Assembly: GCA_026004655.1 (NCBI GenBank) | Contig: BPJO01000016.1 | Coordinates: forward strand, 1-64,000 | Length of the DNA: 64,000 bases | DNA from: Phycisphaerae bacterium | GTDB taxonomy: Bacteria > Planctomycetota > Phycisphaerae > Tepidisphaerales > Tepidisphaeraceae | Direction of reading: 5' to 3' | Part shown: positions 37,254 through 45,670 of the stretch, piece by piece | Layout: each line of letters begins with the position of its first letter | Position numbering within the stretch: position 1 is the first letter of the stretch | Notes under the pieces: generated by a model | What the model saw: the letters and a program-made list of their open reading frames with translations, nothing else | Databases searched by the model: none | Told to the model about the DNA's origin: nothing | Program-made: the position numbers and the translations under genes

Positions 37254-38708
37254 TTACGGCGTATCGGTGGTCTGACCCACCGACCATTCGGTATGAATGA
37301 ACTTGCCCGGGGCGTTCAGACGTTCGTAGGTGTGGGCGCCGAAGTAATCCCGTTGGGCCTGGATCAGATTTCCGGGCAGACGTTCCCGACGATAGCTGTC
37401 GTAGTACGCCAGACTGGCGCTGAACGCGGTCAGCCCGATCCCGTTGTCGATCCCAACTTTGACGACCCGTCGCCAGGCGTTCTGACGAGCGTCGATCATG
37501 GATTTGAACTTCGTGTCCAGAAGCAGGTTGGGAAGATCAGGATTCTGTTTAAACGCTTTGGTGATTTCTTCCAGGAAAACCGCCCGGATGATGCACCCGG
37601 CCCGCCAGATCATCGGCAGGTCGGGCAGATTCATTTTGTATTCAAATCCTCCCTGCTCTTTCGGACGGTTGGCAGCGGCCAGAAGCGCCATCCCCTGGGC
37701 GTAAGAGCAAATCTTGGAGCAGTACAAAGCGTCCTTGATGTCCTGAATAAATGCCTGGATATCTCCGGAGAATTTGCTCGGCGTCGGACCCCCAAGTACC
37801 TGACTGGCCTGAACACGCTGGTCCTTGAGCATACTGATCTGGCGCATGTCCACCGCAGCGGCCATCGTGGGCAGTGGGACTAGTAGATCAAGACCGGCTT
37901 TAATCGTCCAGGTTCCGGTTCCCTTCATTCCGACGACGTCCCGGATTTGCTCCACCAGAGGTCCGCTTCCTTGGGGGTCTTTGAAGTTGATGACCTTGGC
38001 CGTGATGTCGATGAGGAAGCTTTGCAGTTCCGACCGATTCCACTCTTCGAACACGTCCTGGAGCTGGTCGTTGGTCAATCCTGCGACGTTTTTGAGTAGG
38101 TCATAGGCTTCTGCGATCAGCTGCATGTCCCCGTACTCGATCCCGTTATGGACCATTTTCACGAAATGACCTGCAGAACGTTCTCCGCAGTAGGTGACGC
38201 AGGGTACGCCGTCGCTGGGCGCTTTGGCTGCGATTTTTTCGAGGATCGGTTTGAGATATTCGTAGGCTTCACGGTCCCCACCGGGCATCAACGATGGTCC
38301 GTGTCTGGCGCCTTCTTCGCCACCGGACACCCCCATCCCGAAAAACTTTATACCCGTCGGTCTCAGTTCGTTTTCCCGTCGTTCGGTATCCGAGTACAGC
38401 GCGTTGCCCCCATCGATTAGAATATCTCCTGGTTCTAGATGGGGTTTGAGGGATTGGATGGTGGCGTCGGTGGCGTAGCCGGCTTTGACCATCAGCAGGA
38501 TCCGTCGGGGTTTTTCCAGAAGCGCCACGAACTCGGCAGGGGTGCGCCCCATTTTGATGTTCTTCCCGGGGTTTTCTGCGACAAACTCCTCGGCTTTGGA
38601 GGTCGTACGGTTATAAACCGCGATCGGAAACCCTTTTTCCTCGATGTTCAGCGCGATATTGCGCCCCATGACTTCCATCCCGACGATACCAAACTTTTGC
38701 AAACTCAT
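37254..38708 (-). CDS. gnd: 6-phosphogluconate dehydrogenase, decarboxylating
   Basis: A 484-residue NADP enzyme of the pentose phosphate pathway: 6-phosphogluconate to ribulose 5-phosphate and CO2. Seen: FGIVGMEVMGRNIALNIEEK with the dinucleotide site (usually GLAVMG), VYNRTTSKAEEF, GVSGGEEGARHGPSLMPGG, and the catalytic lysine and histidine-asparagine in AGHFVKMVHNGIEYGDMQ. The C-terminal tail has LIQAQRDYFGAHTYER. AAGGA about 8 nt before the ATG at 38708 fixes the start. It heads the kinase pair and is divergent from lacI; the palindromic operator between them is nearer lacI but could affect both. Confidence 0.97.
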   Translation of the reverse strand: MSLQKFGIVGMEVMGRNIALNIEEKGFPIAVYNRTTSKAEEFVAENPGKNIKMGRTPAEFVALLEKPRRILLMVKAGYATDATIQSLKPHLEPGDILIDGGNALYSDTERRENELRPTGIKFFGMGVSGGEEGARHGPSLMPGGDREAYEYLKPILEKIAAKAPSDGVPCVTYCGERSAGHFVKMVHNGIEYGDMQLIAEAYDLLKNVAGLTNDQLQDVFEEWNRSELQSFLIDITAKVINFKDPQGSGPLVEQIRDVVGMKGTGTWTIKAGLDLLVPLPTMAAAVDMRQISMLKDQRVQASQVLGGPTPSKFSGDIQAFIQDIKDALYCSKICSYAQGMALLAAANRPKEQGGFEYKMNLPDLPMIWRAGCIIRAVFLEEITKAFKQNPDLPNLLLDTKFKSMIDARQNAWRRVVKVGIDNGIGLTAFSASLAYYDSYRRERLPGNLIQAQRDYFGAHTYERLNAPGKFIHTEWSVGQTTDTP

Positions 38709-38958
38709 GCTGGTTTCCTTTATCCGAAATAATGATCGAGCGGGCGATTGTCGTTTTTTTTTGACCGCAATCAATGCCCGAGCGAGAGTTTCTCAGGTCA
38801 ACTGCGTGACAAGGAATTGACCGGCTTGCCCGGACGGATCGGTTCCCGTCGTCTACGTTATCTCCCGTCGTCATAATTCGTATAATCGTTATAAGTTGTT
38901 GAAGGAAACAAAGTTCGTCGCCGAATGGAAAAGGAAACAATAATTCTGGAAAAAATTG

Positions 38959-38986
38959 TTGACAACCGAATCCGACGAGGTAAGCT
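38959..38986 (+). promoter_or_regulatory. Candidate promoter of lacI
   Basis: TTGACA at 38959 and TAAGCT at 38981 are 16 nt apart. The operator begins 7 nt after the -10 box, so it would cover the transcription start. Confidence 0.65.
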
Positions 38987-38993
38987 GATCAAA

Positions 38994-39009
38994 TCAGAAT
39001 CGTTTCTGA
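38994..39009 (+). promoter_or_regulatory. LacI-type operator, copy 2 (TCAGAATCGTTTCTGA)
   Basis: A palindrome with a central CG, symmetric apart from one base pair beside the centre, 58 bp before the lacI start and 7 nt after its candidate -10 box. Its position suggests that LacI represses its own gene. Confidence 0.8.
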
Positions 39010-39067
39010 AATGCACTTCTGCTAGGATTTAGGAGAGATTCAGGATCAAAGTTCGAAGGTCGATTCC

Positions 39068-40129
39068 ATGTCTTCTCGGTCTTCAACAACTTCTTCGGGA
39101 CCGGTCACCATTTATGAGGTCGCTAAAGCGGCCGGGGTGTCGATCGGTACCGCTTCGCGAGTGCTCAACGGGGGTAATAAGGAAGTCTGGGCGAGTACGG
39201 CTAAACGGGCCGAACGGATCCGGCAAATCGCCCGCGAACTCGGGTACACCCCCAGCTGGCGTGGAAGAACCTTGGCCGCCAAAAAGACCTGGACCATCGG
39301 ATTGATCCAAACCCCCTATTTCCCATTGTGCACCGGTCCCTATGAAGCCATGCTCCTGGCTTTGTCCGATACCCTAAGCCGGTCCAACTATCACGTTACG
39401 TTCGTTCGAATGGAACACGAAGACCGCCAGCATCCGCTTCTGTCACAGGGTCTGGACGGTGTGATTGCGTATCACGTGGTTCCGGACAACGTCATTGAAG
39501 CGCTCCGTACGTCGGCCTGTCCTGTCGTGATTCTGAACGCGGTCGTGTCCGAACCGTTCCCGACCGTTCTGGCCGATGACCGACAAGGGGCGCAACTGGC
39601 CGCCAATTATCTGCACGAGCTCGGACACCGACGCGTCATCACGCTCAGCTGGATCTCGCGTCCACCGTACAATTTGCTCCCCCACTTCTCGACCGCGTGT
39701 CGTCGTGAGGCGTTTCGCGAACGTTTTATCGAACTCGACCCCCGATCGGTCGTCCAACCGGTCGAAGAGACCGAAGACCGTCCGATGTCTCATCTGATCG
39801 ACGAAGTTCGTCGCCTCCGAGCTACCGCGATCGTGGTGGATACGTCTGATCAGGCATTGCCCCTGCTTCACGAACTCTGGCAGGCAGGGTTCCGTGTCCC
39901 GGATCAGATCAGTGTGTTGAGTTGGAACAATCTACCTTGGACCCGTTATTCGATTCCCCCTCTGACGGTGATCGAAACCCCGATGGAGCAAATGGGGCGT
40001 GTCGCCGCTGAACGATTACTCACGTTGATCGAAAAGGGTGATCCAAACGGGCATCAAACGGAATCGAACGTCGTTCTTCCCGAAAAGCTGCTCATTCGAA
40101 GCAGCACCGGGAGGGCAGTGTCGTCGTGA
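39068..40129 (+). CDS. LacI-family transcriptional regulator
   Basis: A 353-residue repressor-type protein. HTH: VTIYEVAKAAGVSIGTASRV, then LNGGNKEVWA, hinge helix LGYTPSWRGRTLAAKK, and a periplasmic-binding-like ligand domain (TIGLIQTPYFPLCTGPYEAM, LDGVIAYHVV, LADDRQGAQLAANYLHELGH, TAIVVDTSDQALPLLHEL, SVLSWNNLPWTRYSIPPLT). The effector is probably a sugar or sugar phosphate. An operator precedes the gene and another lies directly behind it before the PEP-CTERM gene at 40.2 kb, which makes this the best candidate to bind all four copies. AAGG lies 11 nt before the ATG. Confidence 0.93.
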   Translation: MSSRSSTTSSGPVTIYEVAKAAGVSIGTASRVLNGGNKEVWASTAKRAERIRQIARELGYTPSWRGRTLAAKKTWTIGLIQTPYFPLCTGPYEAMLLALSDTLSRSNYHVTFVRMEHEDRQHPLLSQGLDGVIAYHVVPDNVIEALRTSACPVVILNAVVSEPFPTVLADDRQGAQLAANYLHELGHRRVITLSWISRPPYNLLPHFSTACRREAFRERFIELDPRSVVQPVEETEDRPMSHLIDEVRRLRATAIVVDTSDQALPLLHELWQAGFRVPDQISVLSWNNLPWTRYSIPPLTVIETPMEQMGRVAAERLLTLIEKGDPNGHQTESNVVLPEKLLIRSSTGRAVSS

Positions 40130-40143
40130 AAAGTGTCATCTGA

Positions 40144-40166
40144 CTTGTCCGAGCGGTTCGGACAAG
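40144..40166 (+). terminator. Hairpin after lacI
   Basis: A perfect 9-bp stem CTTGTCCGA/TCGGACAAG with loop GCGGT lies 14 bp past the lacI stop. No T-run follows, so it may terminate weakly or separate lacI from the next gene. It overlaps the candidate -35 box of that gene. Confidence 0.5.
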
Positions 40167-40173
40167 AGATGTT
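40145..40173 (+). promoter_or_regulatory. Candidate weak promoter of the 40.2-kb PEP-CTERM gene
   Basis: TTGTCC at 40145 and GATGTT at 40168 are separated by 17 nt, and the operator starts 7 nt after the second box, the same spacing as at lacI and at the pseudopilin gene. The boxes themselves match the consensus poorly. Confidence 0.35.
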
Positions 40174-40180
40174 GGTCATT

Positions 40181-40196
40181 TCAGAAGCGATTCTAA
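40181..40196 (+). promoter_or_regulatory. LacI-type operator, copy 3 (TCAGAAGCGATTCTAA)
   Basis: A palindrome between lacI and the PEP-CTERM gene, ending 21 bp before the ATG at 40218. Bound protein here would block transcription or cover the ribosome-site region. Confidence 0.75.
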
Positions 40197-40217
40197 ATCG
40201 CTCGAGAGGAGAGGTGT

Positions 40218-40841
40218 ATGAGTCCTATCTCAAAGATTGCGTCTCTTACTGTCGGTACGTTGGCTTGTGCGAGTGTGTCGAGTCTGGGGGCTATCGTGAT
40301 CGATGACTATAGCTCCGCCTTCAACTACACCTATGGTTCAGCCAGTCAGTTGCCTCCAACGGGCGGCGTGGTCGGACTGAACTCGACGAATGATGGCTAC
40401 GGGGCAGGTCGGACAGGTCTGAATCTCGACTTGTCGTCGGTGTTGAATGAGAACTTTGAACTGGTCGTTCGTCGAGGCACCAACACCCACAACACAAACT
40501 GGCTCCAACTCAAGATAATCGATCTTGAAGGTCAAAACCGAACGGTCCGTTTCAACGTTTCGTCCTTGCCCGGTCCGACCGATCCATTTGTAACCCTTGT
40601 ATCCGTGCACACGCTTAACGGTGCTGCTTTCGGTAATCCGATCGGAAGCGATCCTAGTGATTTTAACCCCGACAAAATCACTGGATACGAGCTGCAGGGA
40701 ACTTATGGGGGTTTAAACTCCAATTCGAGCACCGTGAGTCTGCAGCTAGACGCGCTCCAGGTCGTGCCCGAACCCGCCAGCGCCATGACTCTGGGAGTGT
40801 TGGGTGCGCTTGGGTTGATCCGTCGGCGTCGTGTGTCGTAG
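40218..40841 (+). CDS. Secreted PEP-CTERM protein of unknown function
   Basis: A 207-residue exported protein: signal peptide (MSPISKIASLTVGTLACASV, cleaved near SLGA), a beta-rich body of about 150 residues with regular alternation (NFELVVRRGTNTHNTNWLQL, NRTVRFNVSSL, GYELQGTYGG), and a C-terminal VPEP-hydrophobic-RRRR sorting tail. The body looks like a carbohydrate-binding-type jellyroll, but I recognise no family. GAGAGGAGAGG lies a few bases before the ATG. It is preceded by an operator and followed by an intrinsic terminator, so it is a single-gene unit under LacI-type control. Confidence 0.82.
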   Translation: MSPISKIASLTVGTLACASVSSLGAIVIDDYSSAFNYTYGSASQLPPTGGVVGLNSTNDGYGAGRTGLNLDLSSVLNENFELVVRRGTNTHNTNWLQLKIIDLEGQNRTVRFNVSSLPGPTDPFVTLVSVHTLNGAAFGNPIGSDPSDFNPDKITGYELQGTYGGLNSNSSTVSLQLDALQVVPEPASAMTLGVLGALGLIRRRRVS

Positions 40842-40878
40842 CTCTCTTATCTCTTTGGTTTTATCCTGAATGCTTTTC

Positions 40879-40913
40879 CCGGCGGGCGATTTCACAAAGC
40901 TCGCCGGTTTTTT
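40879..40913 (+). terminator. Intrinsic terminator of the PEP-CTERM gene
   Basis: A 9-bp stem CCGGCGGGC/GCTCGCCGG with one G-T pair and an 11-nt loop is followed by six T, 37 bp after the stop codon. Confidence 0.92.
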
Positions 40914-41368
40914 ATTGTTGTTGCCGAGGTCGGTTGCTTGAACTTTCACACGTTTTCGGATCCGCTCTGATCCGATGCTTTTAGATCCTGGGGCCAGACC
41001 TTATCGGTTCAGCGGACGTCAATTTCGACGCCGTTTTATATCGTCTCATCCGGAACCCAACCCGAATTTCGTACAGGGACCGGGACAGGTCGTAGGGTCA
41101 AGGTCATCCAAGAACGTTGGGACGGACCGAATCGAGGACGCCGTTACCACGCATAACACTGTGAACTTTTCCTGGTGATGCCGTTCACACCTGTTCGGAC
41201 CTCGCCGGATCAGCAACAAGCGAACCACGATTGCGAGGGCTTGGAATGATGGACCAAGACCCGAGCGAGCTTATTGATGAACCGAGCGGGTGTTGGACAG
41301 GAATCACGCGCCAACACACCCACTCGGTTTTTCAAAGCTTGGCTCGGGTTATCCATTGAGGACACGGA
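40914..41368. other. Gene-free region with a large nested hairpin
   Basis: No coding frame is credible. Bases 41280-41328 form a long hairpin (AACCGAGCGGGTGTTGG against CCAACACACCCACTCGGTT) followed on the plus strand by TTTTTC. It is enclosed by a second pair, ACCCGAGC near 41269 with GCTCGGGT near 41342. No plus-strand gene ends just before it. It may end an unannotated RNA or act on the convergent beta-helix gene that ends at 41369. Confidence 0.55.
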
Positions 41369-43369
41369 CTAATCCGGTTCCTTCGAAGGTGGCCAGGAAT
41401 CATAGGAGTACCCGCTCCATCGACTGAACTCTTGCATCTGCTTCAGCAGGGATTCGGGCATGGTGTATTCGGGGAGTTGTCCCCGACGGCTGTACCAGGG
41501 GCTTTCGGGACTCAATCGGAAGTCGTTCTTAGCGGGATTCACGAACTTGGGATCCCCCCACCGGGCAGTCGGTTCATACAACCGAACGTATTCCTTGAAC
41601 TCGACCGCGACACCGTTCCCTTCGCGCATCAACATAAAACTGGTCGTGCGTCCGGTGGCATCGAAGTAAAGGTTGTTCGCGGATTCGAACTTGGCTAGGG
41701 GGACATTCGCCTGGGCGCAAAGGGGTTCTACGCTTCCCTCGACCCCGATGAGCTTCAAGAGGAAGGGGGGGCCCTGATCGTTCATAATGATATTGTTCTT
41801 GAAAATCCATCGGGATGGAACGATTCGTTCGATACGGATGTGTTCATCGGCATTGGAATCACGGGTGTATTCTTTGGCGACCCGATCCTGGGTCCACCAG
41901 GTGACGCTGGTGGTCGTGGGATCGTGAATGTAGTTGTTATAAAAAATGGAATCTTCGATCGCCGCCACCCCCAAATTCCAGAAGTCAGCTGTGTTGGCTT
42001 TGCGATTAGCCATCAGAATCCGACGTGCATGGTACGGTCCGGCCCCGATTTCCCACATCAAAGGGGTCATTCCTGAATTAATCAGGACGCAGTCTTCCAT
42101 GTAAACGTTTTTACAGTGAATATCGAACCAGAATCCTTTGATCGTGTTTCCGATGCTTTGGTGTCGTCTAACGATCACACCATCAGTGGTATGCACTTTG
42201 ACTCCCCCGGTGAACCATCCGATCTCTCCCCCCCGGAATGCTCGCCAACCGTTGAAGTTGGTCGAATTGTCCTCAAATACGATGTTTCGCGACACACCAT
42301 CGACGGTGATCCCGGAATATCCGTTGTAGTTGAACTCGCTGTTGCGTATCGTCCAGTTATCCCCGATGACCTTCAGACCCATTCCGTTGTTCCAGATGAA
42401 TCGACAGTCCTCGATGAGGATATTCTGGGGACGACGATCTCTATCCGTTGAAAACTCGATGGTTCCCGGCGCCATCCACATCCCCAGAGAGTTGGCGACG
42501 TGTCGGATCTGAATCCCCCGCAAAACCAAGTTCTGCTTAGTTCCGAAGTTGGCCAGACATTGACGGGTCGACACCTCGACCACCGAATCCGACCTCAATG
42601 GTTGAGAGGGACGAATGGTGATCCGCCTCGGACCGTCGTGACGCTCTTCGACCGCGAAGGTCCCCGAGACGTCCAACGCCTCTTGAACCGGTCGAACCCC
42701 CAGGAACTTCCATGTCACGTAGTCATTATGACCGAAATACCCCATTTTCTGGGGTTCATAACGCTCCACAATACGTTGCTGAAGCGGTTGGTTGTCGATA
42801 AAGACCATCTCGGTTCGTTGACCGATATATTTTTTGGGTCCCCAGGGGGGCGTGGCATGACCGAAACGATAGCCCCACCGGGACGAATAAAGTCCCTGTC
42901 CCTCGGATTTCCATTGGTCCACGGGGAAGACATCAGACCCGGTCCAGATCGTCTGATCACTTCCGGACCCCTCGATCACAAGGAGGGTTTCACGGACACC
43001 ACCCTGATCCAGTCGTATATCCGCGATCGATTCACGATAAACACCCGGTTGGATCTTGATTTTGACCGGAGTACCGCGTTCCAAGTGTATACGGGCCAAT
43101 TCGACGGCTTCGCGGATCGAGCGACAAGGGTTTTTCTCTGTTCCACGTTCTGCGGACGGATCTTCCGCAGCGCCGGCGTCGGCTGAAGACACGTGCACGA
43201 TCCTCCGAACCGTACTTTCATCGAGTTGAGCACCGGTAATCTTGTTCAGATCGACCAGGTCTGAGTCGTGTCGTTTCTCTTGGGCCGACACCGCTGCGAC
43301 CATCACGAGAATACACATTCCCCAAACCCCGGCCAAGAACCACCTTTGATATCGAACGCCACTTATCAT
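41369..43369 (-). CDS. Secreted right-handed beta-helix protein (polysaccharide lyase-like)
   Basis: A 666-residue exported protein: signal peptide ending near VSAQE, a pectate-lyase-type opening (EKNPCRSIREAVELARIHLE, IKIQPGVYRESI), then many parallel beta-helix coils (NILIEDCRFIWNNGMGLKVI, WTIRNSEFNYNGYSGITVDG, NVYMEDCVLINSGMTPLMWE, IFKNNIIMNDQGPPFLLKL). Such coils are used by pectate and alginate lyases, polygalacturonases and epimerases, but no specific catalytic set is evident, so the activity is unknown. GAGGAG lies about 8 nt before the ATG. It sits beside the pseudopilin gene on the same strand with 142 bp between, near the operator-controlled genes. Confidence 0.82.
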   Translation of the reverse strand: MISGVRYQRWFLAGVWGMCILVMVAAVSAQEKRHDSDLVDLNKITGAQLDESTVRRIVHVSSADAGAAEDPSAERGTEKNPCRSIREAVELARIHLERGTPVKIKIQPGVYRESIADIRLDQGGVRETLLVIEGSGSDQTIWTGSDVFPVDQWKSEGQGLYSSRWGYRFGHATPPWGPKKYIGQRTEMVFIDNQPLQQRIVERYEPQKMGYFGHNDYVTWKFLGVRPVQEALDVSGTFAVEERHDGPRRITIRPSQPLRSDSVVEVSTRQCLANFGTKQNLVLRGIQIRHVANSLGMWMAPGTIEFSTDRDRRPQNILIEDCRFIWNNGMGLKVIGDNWTIRNSEFNYNGYSGITVDGVSRNIVFEDNSTNFNGWRAFRGGEIGWFTGGVKVHTTDGVIVRRHQSIGNTIKGFWFDIHCKNVYMEDCVLINSGMTPLMWEIGAGPYHARRILMANRKANTADFWNLGVAAIEDSIFYNNYIHDPTTTSVTWWTQDRVAKEYTRDSNADEHIRIERIVPSRWIFKNNIIMNDQGPPFLLKLIGVEGSVEPLCAQANVPLAKFESANNLYFDATGRTTSFMLMREGNGVAVEFKEYVRLYEPTARWGDPKFVNPAKNDFRLSPESPWYSRRGQLPEYTMPESLLKQMQEFSRWSGYSYDSWPPSKEPD

Positions 43370-43511
43370 GCCTCAACTCCTCATCCATCTGTCGATTAAG
43401 AAGCCCGCATACGTCCTTTGTCGTACACGGGCTGCGGAGGAATGCCTTTCATCTGTGAAACGACGGGACACCAGCTCTTTCGTCCGGACTAGGACCGGTT
43501 CCGGTCCCGAC

Positions 43512-44412
43512 TCACTTCACGCGCCAACGATACTGATTATAAACTTGGAACACCGGGCTCCCGGAGGCAGAACCAGCGAAATCTGACTGGAGGATCGGAA
43601 TCGCACCGGAAGGAACCGTTTGAGCATGCCCGTCCAGGAAAAGGAAATTGGTGGCTTTGAAATTATTGTGCCGGCTTGAGATCGCCCGGGGCATATCTCC
43701 CCAAGCATAGAACCCGTCCCCTATCAAGGGCACACGAGCGGACTCCTTGATCTGTGCAAACTTATGTAACCGTCGAACCTTACCCGGATTGATCATATCG
43801 ATGATGTGCGAAGGGAATCGGTCCCAATCTTTCACCCCGTCTCCCCACCAGCCCGGCGCCGGATCGTCGTTCTGGGCGTAAAAAGCGGCATTGATCGAGT
43901 ACCAGGTATCCAGTTGGTCTTGACTGCTCTGATAGAAATAGGCCCGCTGGAACCGGTTCGCGATACCTTCATTAGAAGGAATACGGGGTTGATTTTGCGG
44001 CCATTGGCCCGGTCCCCAGTTGAACGGTACGTCCGCAGGACCGGTCGGACATTTCAGGGGCGTGTTGACAATCCCGTCCGACCCATTCCACGTCGTCGAA
44101 GGTCTCATTTGGACGCCCAAGGTCTTGGTCCGGGCCAGCAACGTAAACCACCAGTCCGCCTCGTTCGCACCGGGCAAGTCGATTCGAGCAGGAACGATCA
44201 CCCCCGTCATGCATGTCACCGTACATGTTGATTGCGAGTCCGATCTGGCGAAGATTGCTCAGACACGCCGTCGTCTGAGCACTTTGACGGGCTCTTCCCA
44301 GCGCGGGGAGTAGAACCGAAATCAACAGGGCAATAATCCCGATGACGACCAACAACTCGACCAGCGTAAAGGCCCGTCGAGACGACCGATGCGCCAAAAT
44401 CGTACGCTTCAT
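43512..44412 (-). pseudogene. Pseudopilin-like (prepilin N-methylation) protein with a frameshift in a C5/G5 tract
   Basis: The ATG at 44412 has GGAGG 5 nt upstream. The product begins with a basic leader and the class III signal [20 protein letters not shown], with glutamate at +5, then [17 protein letters not shown]. At the five-C run 44201-44205 the frame changes. Removing one base restores [20 protein letters not shown] and the rest, to FLFLDGHAQTVPSGAIPILQ and the stop at 43512, about 300 residues. These planctomycete proteins are exported by type II-like machinery and have unknown function. The break may be a sequencing error, a recent mutation, or slippage-based switching. An operator and a candidate promoter lie upstream. 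Confidence 0.82.
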
Positions 44413-44597
44413 GACAACCTCCATCTGAGACGAATATGAGATAAGAAAAAGATGTGCTCCGAACCTCGATAAATTGAACTGAAGGGGTGGACCTGATCTG
44501 CCCCGACAACGATGTCCCGGTCGGACCGACGACGAATCGCCAATAGATATGCTTGACGCGTTCCGGATACCAAGACCATCGCCTTCCTCCGATCAAA

Positions 44598-44613
44598 TCA
44601 GAAACGCTTCTGA
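44598..44613 (-). promoter_or_regulatory. LacI-type operator, copy 4 (TCAGAAACGCTTCTGA)
   Basis: A palindrome, symmetric apart from one base pair beside the centre, on the minus-strand leader of the pseudopilin gene, 185 bp before its start and 7 nt after the -10 box. It also lies 178 bp before the divergent FKBP gene, which it probably does not control. Confidence 0.78.
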
Positions 44614-44620
44614 TATAAAA

Positions 44621-44649
44621 ACTTTATCACCCCCCTGAACGGGTTGCAA
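44621..44649 (-). promoter_or_regulatory. Candidate promoter of the pseudopilin gene
   Basis: On the minus strand TTGCAA (44644-44649) and TAAAGT (44621-44626) are 17 nt apart. The operator follows after 7 nt, exactly as at lacI. Confidence 0.6.
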
Positions 44650-44791
44650 GAAAAAAATGACAAAAAAACGCGACTTTGATAAACCCCACTGTCCCGAGGA
44701 ATCGTCGGTTCGATCAGACACTTTCCTCAGGATTCGCATTTGTTCAACAACGGTGCTAACGTAACGTAAGAAAACGAGAAAGGATTTTCAG

Positions 44792-45556
44792 ATGTTTCGA
44801 TTCAGTTTTTGTTCGACCCTATGGGTAACCGGGGTTCTCACTGTCGTCGGGGTTCGAGCCGAAGAAAACCCGTCGTCCGAATCACCAACCACCCAGCCCA
44901 ACGTGACCGATAACGCCGAACACTACAAAACCGCTAGTTACGGGATAGGTTATGACATGGGTCAGTACGCCAAGAGCAGTTTAAAGATCAAACTCAATGA
45001 CCAGGCGATCATCGACGGTTTCAAGGACGCCATCAACGGTGCTCAATCCCGTGTCACTCCGGATCAGATGCAGGCAGCCATGATCGCCCTGAGCCAGGAA
45101 CTTAACGCCGCTGCGGAAGCCGAACAAAAGGCCCAGGAGCAAAAACTCGCCGACAATGCCCGGGACGCTGAATCGAAGGGCAAAACTTACCGCGACGAAA
45201 ACGCGAAAAAGCCGGGAGTCATCACCACCGCATCCGGACTTCAGATCCAACACCTCAAAGAAGGCACCGGCGGTTCGCCTAAATCCACCTCCAAAGTCAA
45301 AGTCCATTACACCGGTACGCTCATTGACGGAACCAAGTTCGATTCCTCCGTCGATCGCGGACAACCGGCCGAGTTCAGACTCGACGAAGTCATCAAAGGA
45401 TGGACCGAAGGTTTGCAACTCATGAAAGTCGGCGGCAAAGCCCGATTGGTCATTCCCCCGGAACTCGGTTACGGTGCCCGAGGGGCGGGACGAAGTATTC
45501 CGCCTAACGCCACTCTCATTTTCGATGTCGAATTGCTCGACATCACCCAACCCTGA
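44792..45556 (+). CDS. FKBP-type peptidyl-prolyl isomerase (FkpA/Mip-like)
   Basis: A 254-residue exported foldase: signal peptide ending near GVRAEE, an N-terminal dimerisation-helix domain ([40 protein letters not shown], long helix [20 protein letters not shown]), and a C-terminal FKBP domain with [43 protein letters not shown] and [10 protein letters not shown]. This domain order is that of Mip and FkpA, which assist folding of secreted proteins. AAAGGA lies 7 nt before the ATG. A bidirectional terminator follows. Confidence 0.96.
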   Translation: MFRFSFCSTLWVTGVLTVVGVRAEENPSSESPTTQPNVTDNAEHYKTASYGIGYDMGQYAKSSLKIKLNDQAIIDGFKDAINGAQSRVTPDQMQAAMIALSQELNAAAEAEQKAQEQKLADNARDAESKGKTYRDENAKKPGVITTASGLQIQHLKEGTGGSPKSTSKVKVHYTGTLIDGTKFDSSVDRGQPAEFRLDEVIKGWTEGLQLMKVGGKARLVIPPELGYGARGAGRSIPPNATLIFDVELLDITQP

Positions 45557-45592
45557 AAGTCGTCCGTCCCGGACTCATCGACCGTCAAAATC

Positions 45593-45628
45593 AAACCGTC
45601 CCGCAAACTCGGTCGCGGGACGGTTTTT
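45593..45628 (+). terminator. Bidirectional intrinsic terminator between FKBP and GH88 genes
   Basis: A perfect 12-bp stem AAACCGTCCCGC/GCGGGACGGTTT with a 10-nt loop is flanked by T-rich sequence on one side and A-rich on the other, so it can end both convergent transcripts. Confidence 0.92.
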
Positions 45629-45670
45629 GATTTCCAGGACATCACCGAGGCGGTGCGCCAAAAAGCCCTA

